Source: Roseiarcus sp963820775 | Lineage (GTDB): Bacteria > Pseudomonadota > Alphaproteobacteria > Rhizobiales > Beijerinckiaceae | DNA: 64,000 nt | NCBI GenBank assembly: GCA_963820775.1 | Contig: CAWGBF010000001.1 | Location: 457,199-521,198, forward strand | Direction of reading: 5' to 3' | Part shown: positions 55,654 through 64,000 of the stretch, one piece after another | Numbering within the stretch: position 1 is the stretch's first letter | How the letters are laid out: every line of letters begins with the position of its first letter | The notes under the pieces: generated by a model | Databases searched by the model: none | What the model was told of the DNA's origin: nothing | Seen by the model: only the letters and a program-made list of their open reading frames with translations | Position numbers and translations under genes: made by a program

Positions 55654-56489
55654 AGGCCGGGCTCGCGCATGGCCTCGCCGACCTCGGCGTCCCGCGCCGA
55701 CCTGGTGATCGCGCCCGCGCCCGCGAGCCGGGCCGCGAGGACCACCGGGACGATCGTCAGCAGGATGATGACGGACACCACCGCGTTCACCTCGGGCAGT
55801 TGCTGGCCGAGCCGGATCGCGCCGAAGATCCACAGCGGCAGCGTGTTCTGCGCGCCCGCGGTGAACACCGTCACGATGACCTCGTCGAAGGACAGGCCGA
55901 AGGCCAGCAGCGCCCCGGAGACCAGCGCGGTCGCGGTCAGCGGCAGCGTGACGTAACGCAGCGTCTGCCAGCCGCGCGCGCCCAGGTCCATCGACGCCTC
56001 GGCCAGCGATCCCGGTGTCCGGCGCAGCCGGGCGATCAGGTTGTTGAACACCACCACGATGCAGAACGTGGTGTGCCCGATGACGATGGTCAGCGTGCCG
56101 AGCGGCACCGCGGTGAACGAGAAGAACGAGTTCAGCGCGATCCCGGTGATGATGCCGGGCAGGGCGAGCGGCAGCACGAGCAGGAAGGAGATGGCCTCGC
56201 GGCCGAAGAACGCGAACGTGTGCAGCGCGTACGCGACGGCGGAGCCGAGCAGCAGGGCCAGCGCGGTGGCGATCAGCCCGACCCGCAAAGACAGCAGGAA
56301 CGCCGACCGCACCTGGGGGTCGTGCCACGCCACGCCGAACCAGTGCAGCGAGAAGCCCGCGATGGGCCAGCTCTCGATGTTCGAGGAGTTGAACGCGTAC
56401 AGCACGATGAGCACGATCGGGACGAACAAGAACGCCAGGACCAGGACCACCCAGACCCACAGCGCGGCGCGCAGCCCCCGGGATTCCAT
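55650..56489 (-). CDS. potC: Polyamine-type ABC transporter permease (PotC-like)
   Basis: 279 residues, six expected helices, beginning with LWVWVVLVLAFLFVPIVLIV and carrying the permease EAA-type loop (LAEASMDLGARGWQTLRYVTLP) that contacts the ATPase. Matches PotC/YdcV-type permeases. ATG 56489, 3 bp after the stop of the PotB-like gene. Last gene of a potADBC-type operon, and one of few actinobacterial genes here without a frameshift. Confidence 0.88.
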   Translation of the reverse strand: MESRGLRAALWVWVVLVLAFLFVPIVLIVLYAFNSSNIESWPIAGFSLHWFGVAWHDPQVRSAFLLSLRVGLIATALALLLGSAVAYALHTFAFFGREAISFLLVLPLALPGIITGIALNSFFSFTAVPLGTLTIVIGHTTFCIVVVFNNLIARLRRTPGSLAEASMDLGARGWQTLRYVTLPLTATALVSGALLAFGLSFDEVIVTVFTAGAQNTLPLWIFGAIRLGQQLPEVNAVVSVIILLTIVPVVLAARLAGAGAITRSARDAEVGEAMREPGL

Positions 56490-56492
56490 CGC

Positions 56493-57288
56493 CTAGATCT
56501 CCTCGAACGCGCCGAGCGCCCGGGCGCCGAGCAGGTAGGCGGCCATGATGACGATGGGGACGACGCCATGGCCGCGGCGAACGGCACGTTGTTCGCGATC
56601 CCGATGTTGGTGTAGATGATGTTGCCGATGAAGTTCGCGCTCGTCCCGCCGACCAGCAGCGGCGTGATGTAGTCCCCGAGGGTCAGCGAGAACGTGAAGA
56701 TCGACCCGGCCACGATCCCCGGCAGGGCCAGCGGGAGCAGCACCAGCCGGGTGGTCCGCCAGGTCCGCGCGCCCAGGTCCTGCGACGCCTCGATCTGCGA
56801 GGCCGGGATCCGCTCCAGGGCCGCGTACACCGGGATGATCATGAACGGCAGCCAGAGGTAGCAGAACACGGTGTACACGGCCCAGTTGGTGTAGATCAGG
56901 TGCACCTTCAGGGCCCAGTCGAGCAGGCCGCCGCGGGTGAAGATCAGCAGCCAGGAGTACACCTTGGCCAGGTAGCTGGCCCACAGCGGCAGCAGGATCG
57001 CCACGAACAGCGCCGTCCGGGTCCGCGGGGACGCGACCCGGGCCATGAAGTAGGCGAACGGGAAGGCGACACGGCGTCGGTCACGGTGACCGCCGCCGCC
57101 ATCCCGACCGTGCGGCCGATGATGCCCCGGTAGGCCGCGCTGGTGAAGATCGTGGTGAAGTTGTCCAGGGTGAAGACCCGCTCGATGTTGGTGGTGAACG
57201 GGTTGATCTGCCAGAAGGCCGTGATCAGCAGGACCACGAGCGCGGCCAGGTAGAGCAGCACGAACCAGGCCAGCGGCGGGGTGAGCAA
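56493..57288 (-). pseudogene. potB: Polyamine-type ABC transporter permease (PotB-like), two frameshifts
   Basis: Reads LAWFVLLYLAALVVLLITAF, FTLDNFTTIFTSAAYRGIIG and GMAAAVTVTDAV, then a frame change near 57,070 into AFPFAYFMARVASPRTRTAL. It continues through the EAA loop (IEASQDLGARTWRTTRLVLLP) and GDYITPLLVGGTSANFIGN. A second change near 56,565 leads to PIVIMAAYLLGARALGAFEEI and the stop. The true start is unclear; in-frame residues continue upstream toward 57,340. Partner of the PotC-like permease. Confidence 0.8.
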
Positions 57289-57366
57289 GATGGTGGCCCG
57301 CGCCCACGGCCGGCGCCACAGTGCTGATGAGAGCCGTGCGCGCCGAGGCGCGGGACCCCCGGAACC

Positions 57367-58637
57367 CTACTTGACCTGCGTGTTCCACGCGGACACCCAC
57401 TGGGCGTAGGGCACGCAGTCGGACTGGCCGTTGTCGCACGTCGCGAGCGGCGTCTTCCACAGGCTGATCGAGTCGAAGTAGCTCTGCGGCGCGTTGGCGT
57501 GGTACTCCTCGCACGACCCGGCCTGCAGCTTGTTCATCTCCGCGCAGGCCAGCTTGTTGTCCGGGGTCTCGCCGTAGTTGACGGCCTGGGCGGCCTGGAC
57601 CTTCGGCGTGCTGATGTACTGCATCCACAGGTAGGCGCAGTTCGGGTGGGGCGCCTTCGCCGCCAGCATCCAGGTGTCCGCCCAGCCGGTCGCGCCCTCG
57701 CTCGGGATCGTGGTGCCGATGGTGAAGTGGTCCGCCTTCAGCGTGCTGACCTGGTAGGGCCACCCCGCGCCGACGACGGCGTTGCCGTTCTTGAAGTCGA
57801 AGATCTCCTGGGAGGCCAGGCTCCAGTACTTCTCGATCAGCGGGCGCTGCGAGGCCAGCAGGCTCACCGCCGCCTGGAACTGCGGCTGGGTCAGCTCGTA
57901 CGGGTCGGTGATCTTCAGCGACGGCTGGTGGGTCTTGAGGTACAGCGCCGCGTCGGCGATCTGGATCGGGTTGTCAGGGACCGTCACCTGCCCCTTGTAC
58001 TTGGAGTTGTAGATGACGTCTCCACGACGTGCGGGGCGGCCGGGAAGTCCTTGGTGTTGTACATCAGCACGTTCGGGCCCCACTGCAGCGAGACCCCGTA
58101 GTGCACGCCGTTGATGGTGTTGAAGGCCGGCGACTGGAAGGCGGGGAAGAAGTCCTTCCAGCTCGGGATCAGGTTGACGTTCACCGGGTGCGCGTCGCCC
58201 GCGTACAGGATGCGCAGGTCGGCGTCGCCGGAGGAGGACACCATGTCGTACTGGCCGCCGCCGCCGTTCTTCATCAGCGCGACCATCTCGTCCGAACTCC
58301 CCGCGTACTTCGCGTTCACCTGGCAGCCGGTCTGCTGCTCGAACGGCTTGACCCACTGCGGCTGCAGGTAGCCCTCCCAGGCGATGAGGTTGAGCTGGCC
58401 CTCGCCCTTCCCGACGCTCTGCGGCACCGGCAGGTTCGCGGTGGGCACGGTCTGGCCCGCGACCGCGCCGCCGCCGTTTTGGGTGGCGCCGTTCTGGGTG
58501 GCGTTCCCGGTGCTGCTGCTGCCGCCGCTGCTACTACTGGCGCTGCCGCCGCTGGAGCAGCCGGCCGCGATGACGGACGCGACCGCGAGTCCGAGCGCTA
58601 TGGTCATCGGGCGAGTCCGCCCGCTGGTTCTCCTCAT
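57367..58637 (-). pseudogene. potD: Polyamine-type ABC substrate-binding lipoprotein (PotD-like), one frameshift
   Basis: Lipoprotein signal with lipobox AAGC (about residue 26) and a Ser/Gly/Asn-rich linker. Then LNLIAWEGYLQPQWVKPFEQ, MKNGGGGQYDMVSSSGDADL and GVHYGVSLQWGPNVLMYNTK. A frame change near 58,020 is followed by DVIYNSKYKGQVTVPDNPIQ, GNAVVGAGWPYQVSTLKAD, GWADTWMLAAKAPHPNCAY and ends WVSAWNTQVK. Captures spermidine, putrescine or a related solute for the adjacent permeases. It starts 3 nt after the ATPase stop, with GGAGGGG in the overlap. Confidence 0.83.
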
Positions 58638-58640
58638 TGG

Positions 58641-59704
58641 TTACCCCTCCCGGGACGGGATCGTGAATGCCTGCTCGGGCCGCCAGGCGATGCGCACCTG
58701 GTGGCCCCCCCTGAGATCACCGGGAGCGGGTGCCTCGGTGTTCTGCCTGCTGACGACGAGCTCGCCGCCGCCGTCCAGGTCGACGACGTAGCGGGTGAGC
58801 ACGCCGGCGTAGATGATGCCTGGAGATCCGGCCCGGCTCCACGTGCGTGCCGGGCGGGTCCGGCTCGCCGTCGGGCGACCAGGGTGATCTTCTCCGGCCG
58901 CACGGTGATCGTGCGGCCGTCCCGCTCGATCAGGTTGGAGACGCCGATGAACCCGGCCACGAACGGGGTCCGCGGCCGCTCGTACACCTCGACCGGCCCG
59001 CCGGTCTGCTCGATGCGGCCGCCGCTGAGCACCGCGATGCGGTCGCTCATCGTCAGCGCCTCTTCCTGGTCGTGCGTGACGTAGACGAACGTGATGCCCA
59101 CCTCGCGCTGCACCCGCAGCAGCTCGAGCTGCATCTCCTGGCGGAGCTTGAGGTCGAGCGCACCGAGCGGCTCGTCAAGCAGCAGCACCTCAGGCTCGTT
59201 GACGATGGCCCGGGCCAGCGCGACGCGCTGGCGCTGGCCGCCGGATAGCTGGGCCGGCTTGCGGCCGCCGAGCCCGGGCAGCCGGACCATCTCCAGCGCA
59301 CGGCCGACCTTCTCCCGCCGTTGCGCCCGGGGCACCCGCCGCACGCGCAGGCCGTACTCGATGTTCTGGGCCACCGTCATGTGCGGGAACAGCGCGTAGT
59401 CCTGGAACACGGTGTTGACGTTCCTGGCGTACGGCGGCACCTGCGTGACGTCGCGGCCGCCGAGCTCGATCCGCCCGCCGTCCGGGCGCTCGAACCCCGC
59501 GATCAGCCGCAGCAGGGTGGTCTTGCCGGACCCGGACGGGCCGAGCAGGGTGAAGAACTCACCGGGCCGCACCGCCAGGTCGACGTCGGCCAGCGCCACC
59601 ACGCCGCCGTACCGCTTCCGCAGGCTGGCGACATGGATGGCTGACGCCGCGGCCGCCGGATCACCTGCAGCGGCGGGCTGCGCGGGGCCCGGAACCGTGA
59701 TCAT
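58641..59704 (-). pseudogene. potA: Polyamine-type ABC transporter ATPase (PotA-like), frameshifts in the C-terminal domain
   Basis: The ATPase domain is clean: RYGGVVALADVDLAVRPGEF, Walker A GPSGSGKTT, Q-loop TVFQDYALFPHMTV, signature LSGGQRQRVALARA, Walker B VLLLDEPLGALDLKLR and switch THDQEEAL. The regulatory TOBE part is reached only by changing frame near 58,875 (PDGEPDPPGTHVEPGRI) and again near 58,835 (GIIYAGVLTRYVVDLDGGGE, then VRIAWRPEQAFTIPSREG) before the stop at 58641. ATG 59704. First gene of the operon. Confidence 0.85.
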
Positions 59705-59780
59705 TCGGCTCGTTGTACCACGCTTGCGCCAGGACCCGCAATGAGGCTCCGCGCTCGCGCCCCGGCCTAACCTGGACCTC

Positions 59781-60296
59781 ATGGAGTGGACGGGACAGGT
59801 ATACGCGGACACCCCGAGCGGTGGCGGCCCGGATCTACATCGAGGCACCGCCCGAGCGGGTGTGGGTCCTGGTGAGCGACATCTGTCTGATGCCGGGGCT
59901 GAGCGCCGAACTGCAGGAGGTGGCCTGGCTGGACGAGGTCGACCGGCCCGGCCGTCGGCCACCGGTTCACCGGCCGCAACGCCAACGCCTACCGCGGGAC
60001 GTGGGAGACGGTCAGCACGGTCGTCGAGTGCGACGCGCCGCGCTGCTTCGCCTGGGCGGTAGGCGACCCCGGCCACCCGATGGCGACCTGGCGGTTCACC
60101 CTGCGGCCCGACGGGACGGGCACGGTGCTCGAGCAGTGGGCGCAGCTGGGCCCGGGCCGCTCCGGCCTGAACGTGGCCATCGACGCGATGCCGGACAAGG
60201 AGCAGAAGATCGTCTTCGTCCGGCTGCGGGAGTGCGAGGCGCGGCATGCAGCACAACCTGGCCGCCATCAAGGAGAGGGCCGAACGGCCCGGGTGA
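59781..60296 (+). pseudogene. SRPBCC-fold protein, frameshifted
   Basis: About 170 residues in several frames: MEWTGQVYADTP, VAARIYIEAPPERVWVLVSD, ICLMPGLSAELQEVAWLDEV, GHRFTGRNANAYRGTWETVS, ATWRFTLRPDGTGTVLEQWA and MQHNLAAIKERAERPG. This is a polyketide cyclase/dehydrase-type (SRPBCC) hydrophobic-ligand protein. Its stop overlaps the start of the LLM oxidoreductase (TGATG, 60294-60298), so the two are coupled. The function is unknown. Confidence 0.78.
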
Positions 60297-61382
60297 TGCG
60301 CACCGCCACCACCATCGAGGCGTCGGCGGGCACGGGAAACCGCCGAGTTCGCCGTCGAGGCCGAGAAGCTCGGCCTGGACGTCTGCTGGGTGGCCGAGGC
60401 CTGGGGCGCGGACGCGCCCTCGCCGCTCGGGTACCTCGCCGCCCGCACCGAGCGCGATGCTGCTCGGCTCGGGCGTGATCCAGGTCGGCACCCGCTCGCC
60501 GGTCACGATCGCGCAGACCGCGATGACGCTCGCTCACCTGTCCGGCGGCCGGTTCCTGCTCGGCCTGGGCGTCTCCGGGCCCGCAGGTGATCGAGGGGCT
60601 GCACGGCATCCCGTTCGGTCATCCGCTGGCCCGGATGCGCGAGACCGTCGAGATCGTGCGGAGCGTGTTCGCCGGAGAGAAGGTCTGCTTCGCCGGGAGC
60701 CAGTACCGGATCCCGCTCGGCGAGGCCGGCCGATGCGGGTCAGCCTGCCGCCGGTCTCCGTGCCGGTGTACCTGGCCTCGCTGTCGCCGAGGATGCTGGA
60801 GCTGACCGGCGAGATCGCCGACGGCTGGCTCGGCACCAGCTTCGTCCCCGAGGGCGCCGGCGCCTACTTCAGCCACCTGGACGCGGGCCTGGCCCGGGCG
60901 GGCCGCAGCCGGGCCGACCTGGACGTCTGCCAGGGCGCCGAGATCAGCCTGGTCGGACGAGGCCGACCTGGCCGCCACGGTGGCCAGCCGCAAGAAGGAA
61001 CTGGCCTTCTCCCTGGGCGGCATGGGCTCGGCGACGATCAACTTCTACAACGACGCCTACAGCCGCCAGGGCTGGGCCGAGGTCGCCGCCCGGGTGCGCG
61101 AGCGCTGGCAGGCGGGCGACCGGGACGGCGCGGCCGGCCTGGTCACCGACGAGATGGTGCTGGCGACCACGCTGATCGGCACCGAGGATATGGTGCGCGC
61201 CCGGCTGCGGACCTGGCGCGAGGCAGGCGTGGACACCGTGCGCCTGTACCCGGCCGGCGACACCCTCGCCGCCCGGCTGGACAACTCTCGGCCGGGGCAT
61301 CGAACGGGGAGCCTGGGCCGAGCGAGTCGAGGCCGGTCGCGCGGCCGTGGGTCACCAGGGTAATCCGCCGGTTCGTCGCTGA
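60296..61382 (+). pseudogene. LLM-class (F420-dependent type) oxidoreductase, frameshifted
   Basis: Luciferase-like TIM-barrel read in several frames: AEFAVEAEKLGLDVCWVAEA, WGADAPSPLGYLAARTERM, LLGSGVIQVGTRSPVTIAQT, AMTLAHLSGGRFLLGLGVSG, GIPFGHPLARMRETVEIVRS, VPVYLASLSPRMLELTGEIA and DGWLGTSFVPEGAGAYFSHL. The C-terminal part is MVLATTLIGTEDMVRARLRT. Actinobacterial proteins of this type use F420H2 or FMN. At least four frame changes. The end is uncertain (stop at 61380-61382 if the last frame is right). Confidence 0.8.
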
Positions 61383-61656
61383 CGTGCAGGTACATGTTGA
61401 GCCCGGTGAGGCTCAGCAGCCGCCTGACGATGGGCTGGCAGCCGGTGATGATCAGTTCACGCCGTGCCTGGCCAGGATGTCGTGGGCCCAGACCAGGACG
61501 GACAGGCCGGCGCAGTCGGCGAAGCCGAGCGCGGACAGATCCGCCACCAGGGTCTTCGGCGCGTGGTCCAGGGCAGTGCCGATGGCCTGCCGCAGGATGG
61601 TCCGTGCCGGAGACGTCAAGCTCGCCCTCGAGCCGCAGCCAGTGACCGCTGGCCAT
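61340..61656 (-). pseudogene. STAS-domain anti-sigma factor antagonist, frameshifted
   Basis: From ATG 61656: MASGHWLRLEGELDVSGT, then in another frame TILRQAIGTALDHAPKTLVA, DLSALGFADCAGLSVLVWAH (the phosphorylatable-Ser/Cys region of STAS proteins), then in a third frame RRELIITGCQPIVRRLLSLT and GLNMYLHVSDEPADYPG. Likely part of a stress sigma-factor switch, together with the GAF-ANTAR regulator upstream. The 3' end is not clear. Confidence 0.7.
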
Positions 61657-61868
61657 GGTGTTCGGTGACGATAAGGAAGGGGTTCATCTCTGGCGCTTTC
61701 GCTGGGCCGCCACCCGGTGGCGGGACTCATGGCGACGCACGCAGAAGGCCAGATCGCATGCCGCAGATCGTCACCTCCTGGGTGCGATCCGCGGACACAC
61801 GGCGGAACCAGGAAAGGTACCACATTCGGGCCGTTAGGGTCAGGTCGCCTCGGTAGGGCGCGGCCCGG

Positions 61869-62591
61869 CGAATGCCGGTCACGGATCTGATCGGCGTCCG
61901 GGCCGGTGCTCCCGCCGAGTACCTCGGCGGCCACGTCGGCCACGCGCCGGCGCGAATCGCGCGCCTGCTTGCGCAGCAGGTTGAACGCGGTCGTCGCGGT
62001 CAGCCCGTGGGCGCCCATCAGGTAACCGACCGCGCGCTCGATGACCACGCGGTAGTCCAGGGCGTACTGCAGCTGCTCGGCCACGGCGCCGCGGTCGGCC
62101 GCGGCCAGCGCGGTGGCCAGGATCTCCGCGATCAGGCCGCTGTAGCCGCGCAGCGCCTGGACGTCCGAATCGTCCCACTCGGCGGGCTGGTCTCGGTAGA
62201 CGTTCAGCGTGCCGACGGGACTGCCGCCGAGCAGCAGCGGGATGCCCGCCACCGCTCGCACCTGGTCGGGCAGGCGCAGGTCCGGCCAGCGGTCGTCGGT
62301 ACGCAGGTCGCCGCTGACGATCTCCCGGGCGTAGACGTAAGAGTCGTAGCACGGGCCTTGCCCGGCCGCCGCCTGGGCCTGCTCGAGTTGCCGGCCGCTC
62401 TCGTCCGACGCGGCCACGTAGGCCAGCTGCCCGGACTCGGTGATGAACATGATCCCGGCGCCGCTGTAGCCGAACACGTCATCCACCGCGTTGACCGTCC
62501 GCTTCAGGACGGCGACCACATCGGCGTCGAAGGCCGCCTGACGCAGCCGCTGTAGGCTTGACCGCAGCGCTTCCTCGTCGATGTGGACCAT
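61869..62591 (-). CDS. GAF-ANTAR domain regulator
   Basis: About 235 residues. A GAF sensor domain (about 10-160; FGYSGAGIMFITESGQLAYV, GQGPCYDSYVYAREIVSGDL, GIPLLLGGSPVGTLNVYRDQ) is followed by an ANTAR RNA-binding antiterminator domain (about 170-228; LDYRVVIERAVGYLMGAHGL, TATTAFNLLRKQARDSRRRV). Common in actinobacteria, where they relieve transcription termination. The frame runs on past the ANTAR domain into STAS-like sequence, which I take to be due to a base error, so the exact end is uncertain. Confidence 0.83.
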
Positions 62592-62601
62592 GCCTGGCAG
62601 G

Positions 62602-63237
62602 CTACCGGGTCAGCGCGCTGTCGGCGGCGCCCGCGTACAGTTCGGCGGCCCGCCAGCAGTACCAGGCCGCCACCGACCGGTAGGGCCGGAACGGATCGCC
62701 GAGCGGGCGGAGCTCGCGCGCGGTCGGCGTCGGGACCTGCCAGGCCAGTCCGTAGCCGTGCCGGACGCCGAGGTCGCCGACCGGCCAGACGTCCAGGCGG
62801 CGCAGCTGGAAGATCAGGAACATCTCGGCCGTCCAGGGCCCGATGCCGCGCACGGCCGACAGCCGCGTGACGATCTCGTCGTCGCTTTCCCGGCCAGGCC
62901 CCGCGGGGACAGCACGACCGTCCCGTCGAGCACCTTGGCCGCCAGGTCGCGCACCGACGCCATCTTGTTCCTGGACAGCCCGACCGCGCGCAGCGCCTCG
63001 TCGGACAGCGCGATCAGCGTCTCGGGCCGGACGTCGCCGTCGAGCGCGGCGATCAGCCGGCCGTGGATGGCGGCCGCCGCGCGGCCGGCCAGCTGCTGGT
63101 AGACGATGGCCCGGACCAGCGTGGCGAAGTGCGTCTCGGCCGGGCGGGCGAGCTTCGGCGGGCCGGTCTGCGTCGAGCAGCCGGGCGATGACCGGATCCC
63201 GCTCGGCCAGGATCCGCGCCGCCGCCGCGTGGGTCAC
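62602..63237 (-). pseudogene. HhH-GPD DNA glycosylase (AlkA-like), two frameshifts
   Basis: GTG 63237 gives THAAAARILAERDPVIARLL. After a frame change come ETHFATLVRAIVYQQLAGRA, DEALRAVGLSRNKMASVRDL and VLDGTVVLSPRG. Another change returns to the first frame with ESDDEIVTRLSAVRGIGPWT (helix-hairpin-helix), AEMFLIFQLRRLDVWPVGDL (catalytic Asp) and FRPYRSVAAWYCWRAAELY. Removes alkylated bases such as 3-methyladenine. About 211 residues, normal for this group. Confidence 0.8.
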
Positions 63238-63282
63238 CTTCTCGGCTAGGATCCGTCACCGGGCACCTGAGGAACCGCTGGC

Positions 63283-63648
63283 CTAGCCCGCGGCCTGCGG
63301 CCTGCGGCCCATGTTCAGCAGCCGCCCCTCAAGATCTGCCCACGTCCTGCTCCACTCCGCCAGCGGGCCGAGGAGCTGCTCCATCACCGCGAGCTGCTCC
63401 TCGAACGAGGACAACTGAGCCTGAAGCGCCTCGATGCTGCGCCGCTGCGCGGCGATGCTGTCGGTGATCGAGGCCATCTGCGCCGCGGAAAGAGCGCCGG
63501 GCAACGGCAGCGCGCCCGGTGCCCGGGGCGACCGCCCGCCGAACCCGGCCATGTCCTCCAGCCGTCCCGAGGCCGCGCGGAGCTGAGCGATGAACTCCTG
63601 GACCATGCCCGGCACCGCGCCGGATGCGCCCTGCTCGTCATCGGCCAT
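63283..63648 (-). CDS. Small helical protein of unknown function
   Basis: 121 residues. A polar N-terminus with MVQEFIAQLRAASGRLEDM, a Pro/Gly-rich turn, then a helical stretch (about 50-105; ITDSIAAQRRSIEALQAQLS, SFEEQLAVMEQLLGPLAEWS) with heptad-like spacing suggesting a coiled coil. No domain recognised. It has a plausible start with GGAAGGAG-like sequence upstream. Could be a structural or polymer-granule-associated protein; that is speculation. Confidence 0.6.
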   Translation of the reverse strand: MADDEQGASGAVPGMVQEFIAQLRAASGRLEDMAGFGGRSPRAPGALPLPGALSAAQMASITDSIAAQRRSIEALQAQLSSFEEQLAVMEQLLGPLAEWSRTWADLEGRLLNMGRRPQAAG

Positions 63649-63907
63649 CGGCGTGCTCCTTCCCCGCGGGCCCGCAGCAGCTGCTGTACCCGCATCCGAT
63701 CATTCCCGCTCTCCCGCAGATCACGCTCGCCACGGCCAGATCCGCCGTACCGTCAGCCACGAGATCGCCCACCATTTCGGCATTGACCACAACCTGCAAG
63801 GGCTGCAGGCCCCTGCCGGGAGGACCGATGGCCCGGGTACGAATGCCGAATGCCGCTGCCCTGGCTGCGGGCCGTCCCCCGATGTTGGGTGCCAGGGGTG
63901 CGATGAG

Positions 63908-64000
63908 ATGGCTGTCAGCTTCTACGATGCGCTGTTGCCGGTACGCGAGCCCGGGGCCGACCTGCGGGACGTGGTGGCCGGTATCGGGGTTCCCTACCGG
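63908..64000 (+). CDS. Start of an unidentified gene, cut by the window end
   Basis: ATG 63908 opens a frame of at least 31 codons to the window end (MAVSFYDALLPVREPGADLR, then DVVAGIGVPYR). No domain can be named from this length. The region 63,649-63,907 before it shows no gene. Weak call. Confidence 0.35.
   Translation, partial: MAVSFYDALLPVREPGADLRDVVAGIGVPYR

Noticed and set aside
61452..62591. A single 379-residue GAF-ANTAR-STAS fusion protein
   Set aside because: The frame is open throughout, but the STAS N-terminus (MASGHWLRLEGELDVSGT) is in another frame and the linker residues make no domain sense. Two genes with base errors explain it better.
52455..64000. Horizontal transfer of a 12-kb actinobacterial island into an alphaproteobacterium
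   Set aside because: The boundary cuts uvrB mid-frame with no mobile element, and error density is raised on both sides, which fits a chimeric read better than integration. I kept it only as an alternative that read mapping could test.

Overview
The window joins two unrelated genomes. Positions 1 to about 52,450 look like an alphaproteobacterium of the Hyphomicrobiales (Rhizobiales). The evidence is XseA, UvrB with the long alphaproteobacterial N-terminal extension, a cyclohexanecarboxylate (ali/bad) locus like that of Rhodopseudomonas, rhizobial-type dispersed palindromes, and IS1182/IS5/IS630-type elements. From about 52,452 to the end the sequence is high-G+C actinobacterial: an EfeU-EfeO fusion, a polyamine-type ABC importer, an F420-type luciferase-like oxidoreductase and GAF-ANTAR/STAS regulators. 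The switch falls inside the uvrB reading frame. Single-base frameshifts become much denser from about 49.2 kb onward, on both sides of the switch. The simplest reading is a chimeric, low-coverage contig end rather than gene transfer.

Layout, alphaproteobacterial part. 0-7.3 kb: end of xseA; a small secreted-protein gene cut in two by an IS1182-type element; a YciF-like ferritin-fold protein; a divergent cupin/MarR pair with a palindromic operator; and a radical-SAM protein. 7.5-12.2 kb: a type III polyketide locus (SAM methyltransferase, DHA2 exporter, chalcone-synthase-like PKS with one frameshift, FAD oxidoreductase). 12.9-20.4 kb: a glycogen-debranching-type glucosidase, an ABC exporter with a frameshift in Walker A, a GT4 glycosyltransferase, an MFS protein and a PRC-barrel protein. 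20.9-25.7 kb: a TetR gene, then an unusual 973-residue fusion of an APC-type permease with a flavin-containing monooxygenase, then an SDR. 25.8-29.8 kb: a damaged ali/bad locus. Only the acyl-CoA dehydrogenase and the MarR regulator are intact. The ligase has lost its centre, badI is frameshifted, and a 100-bp block spanning the badH/badI boundary is inverted with loss of neighbouring badH sequence. A serine-recombinase remnant lies beside it.

29.9-49 kb: three near-identical IS5-type copies (one intact, two sharing a 5-nt deletion). Between them are proA, mogA, a SulP transporter, a PRISE-type SDR, a GlxA-type regulator with an AhpD-like and a DJ-1-like gene, a VOC protein and a secreted GH15 glucoamylase with a C-terminal CBM20. 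A large Gly-rich/cadherin-like repeat adhesin gene is broken up by an IS5 copy, an IS630 fragment and frameshifts. 49.2-52.45 kb: a heavily frameshifted ogt-like gene, a DUF4239-type membrane protein and the N-terminal two thirds of uvrB.

Actinobacterial part. efeUO (cut at the junction); a K+/Na+:H+ antiporter with many frameshifts; a potADBC-type ABC operon; an SRPBCC gene overlapping an F420 LLM oxidoreductase; STAS and GAF-ANTAR regulators; an AlkA-like glycosylase; and a small helical protein. Most of these are frameshifted in ways typical of uncorrected reads. I saw no tRNA, rRNA or CRISPR array. All functional calls come from reading translations and motifs; no database search was run.
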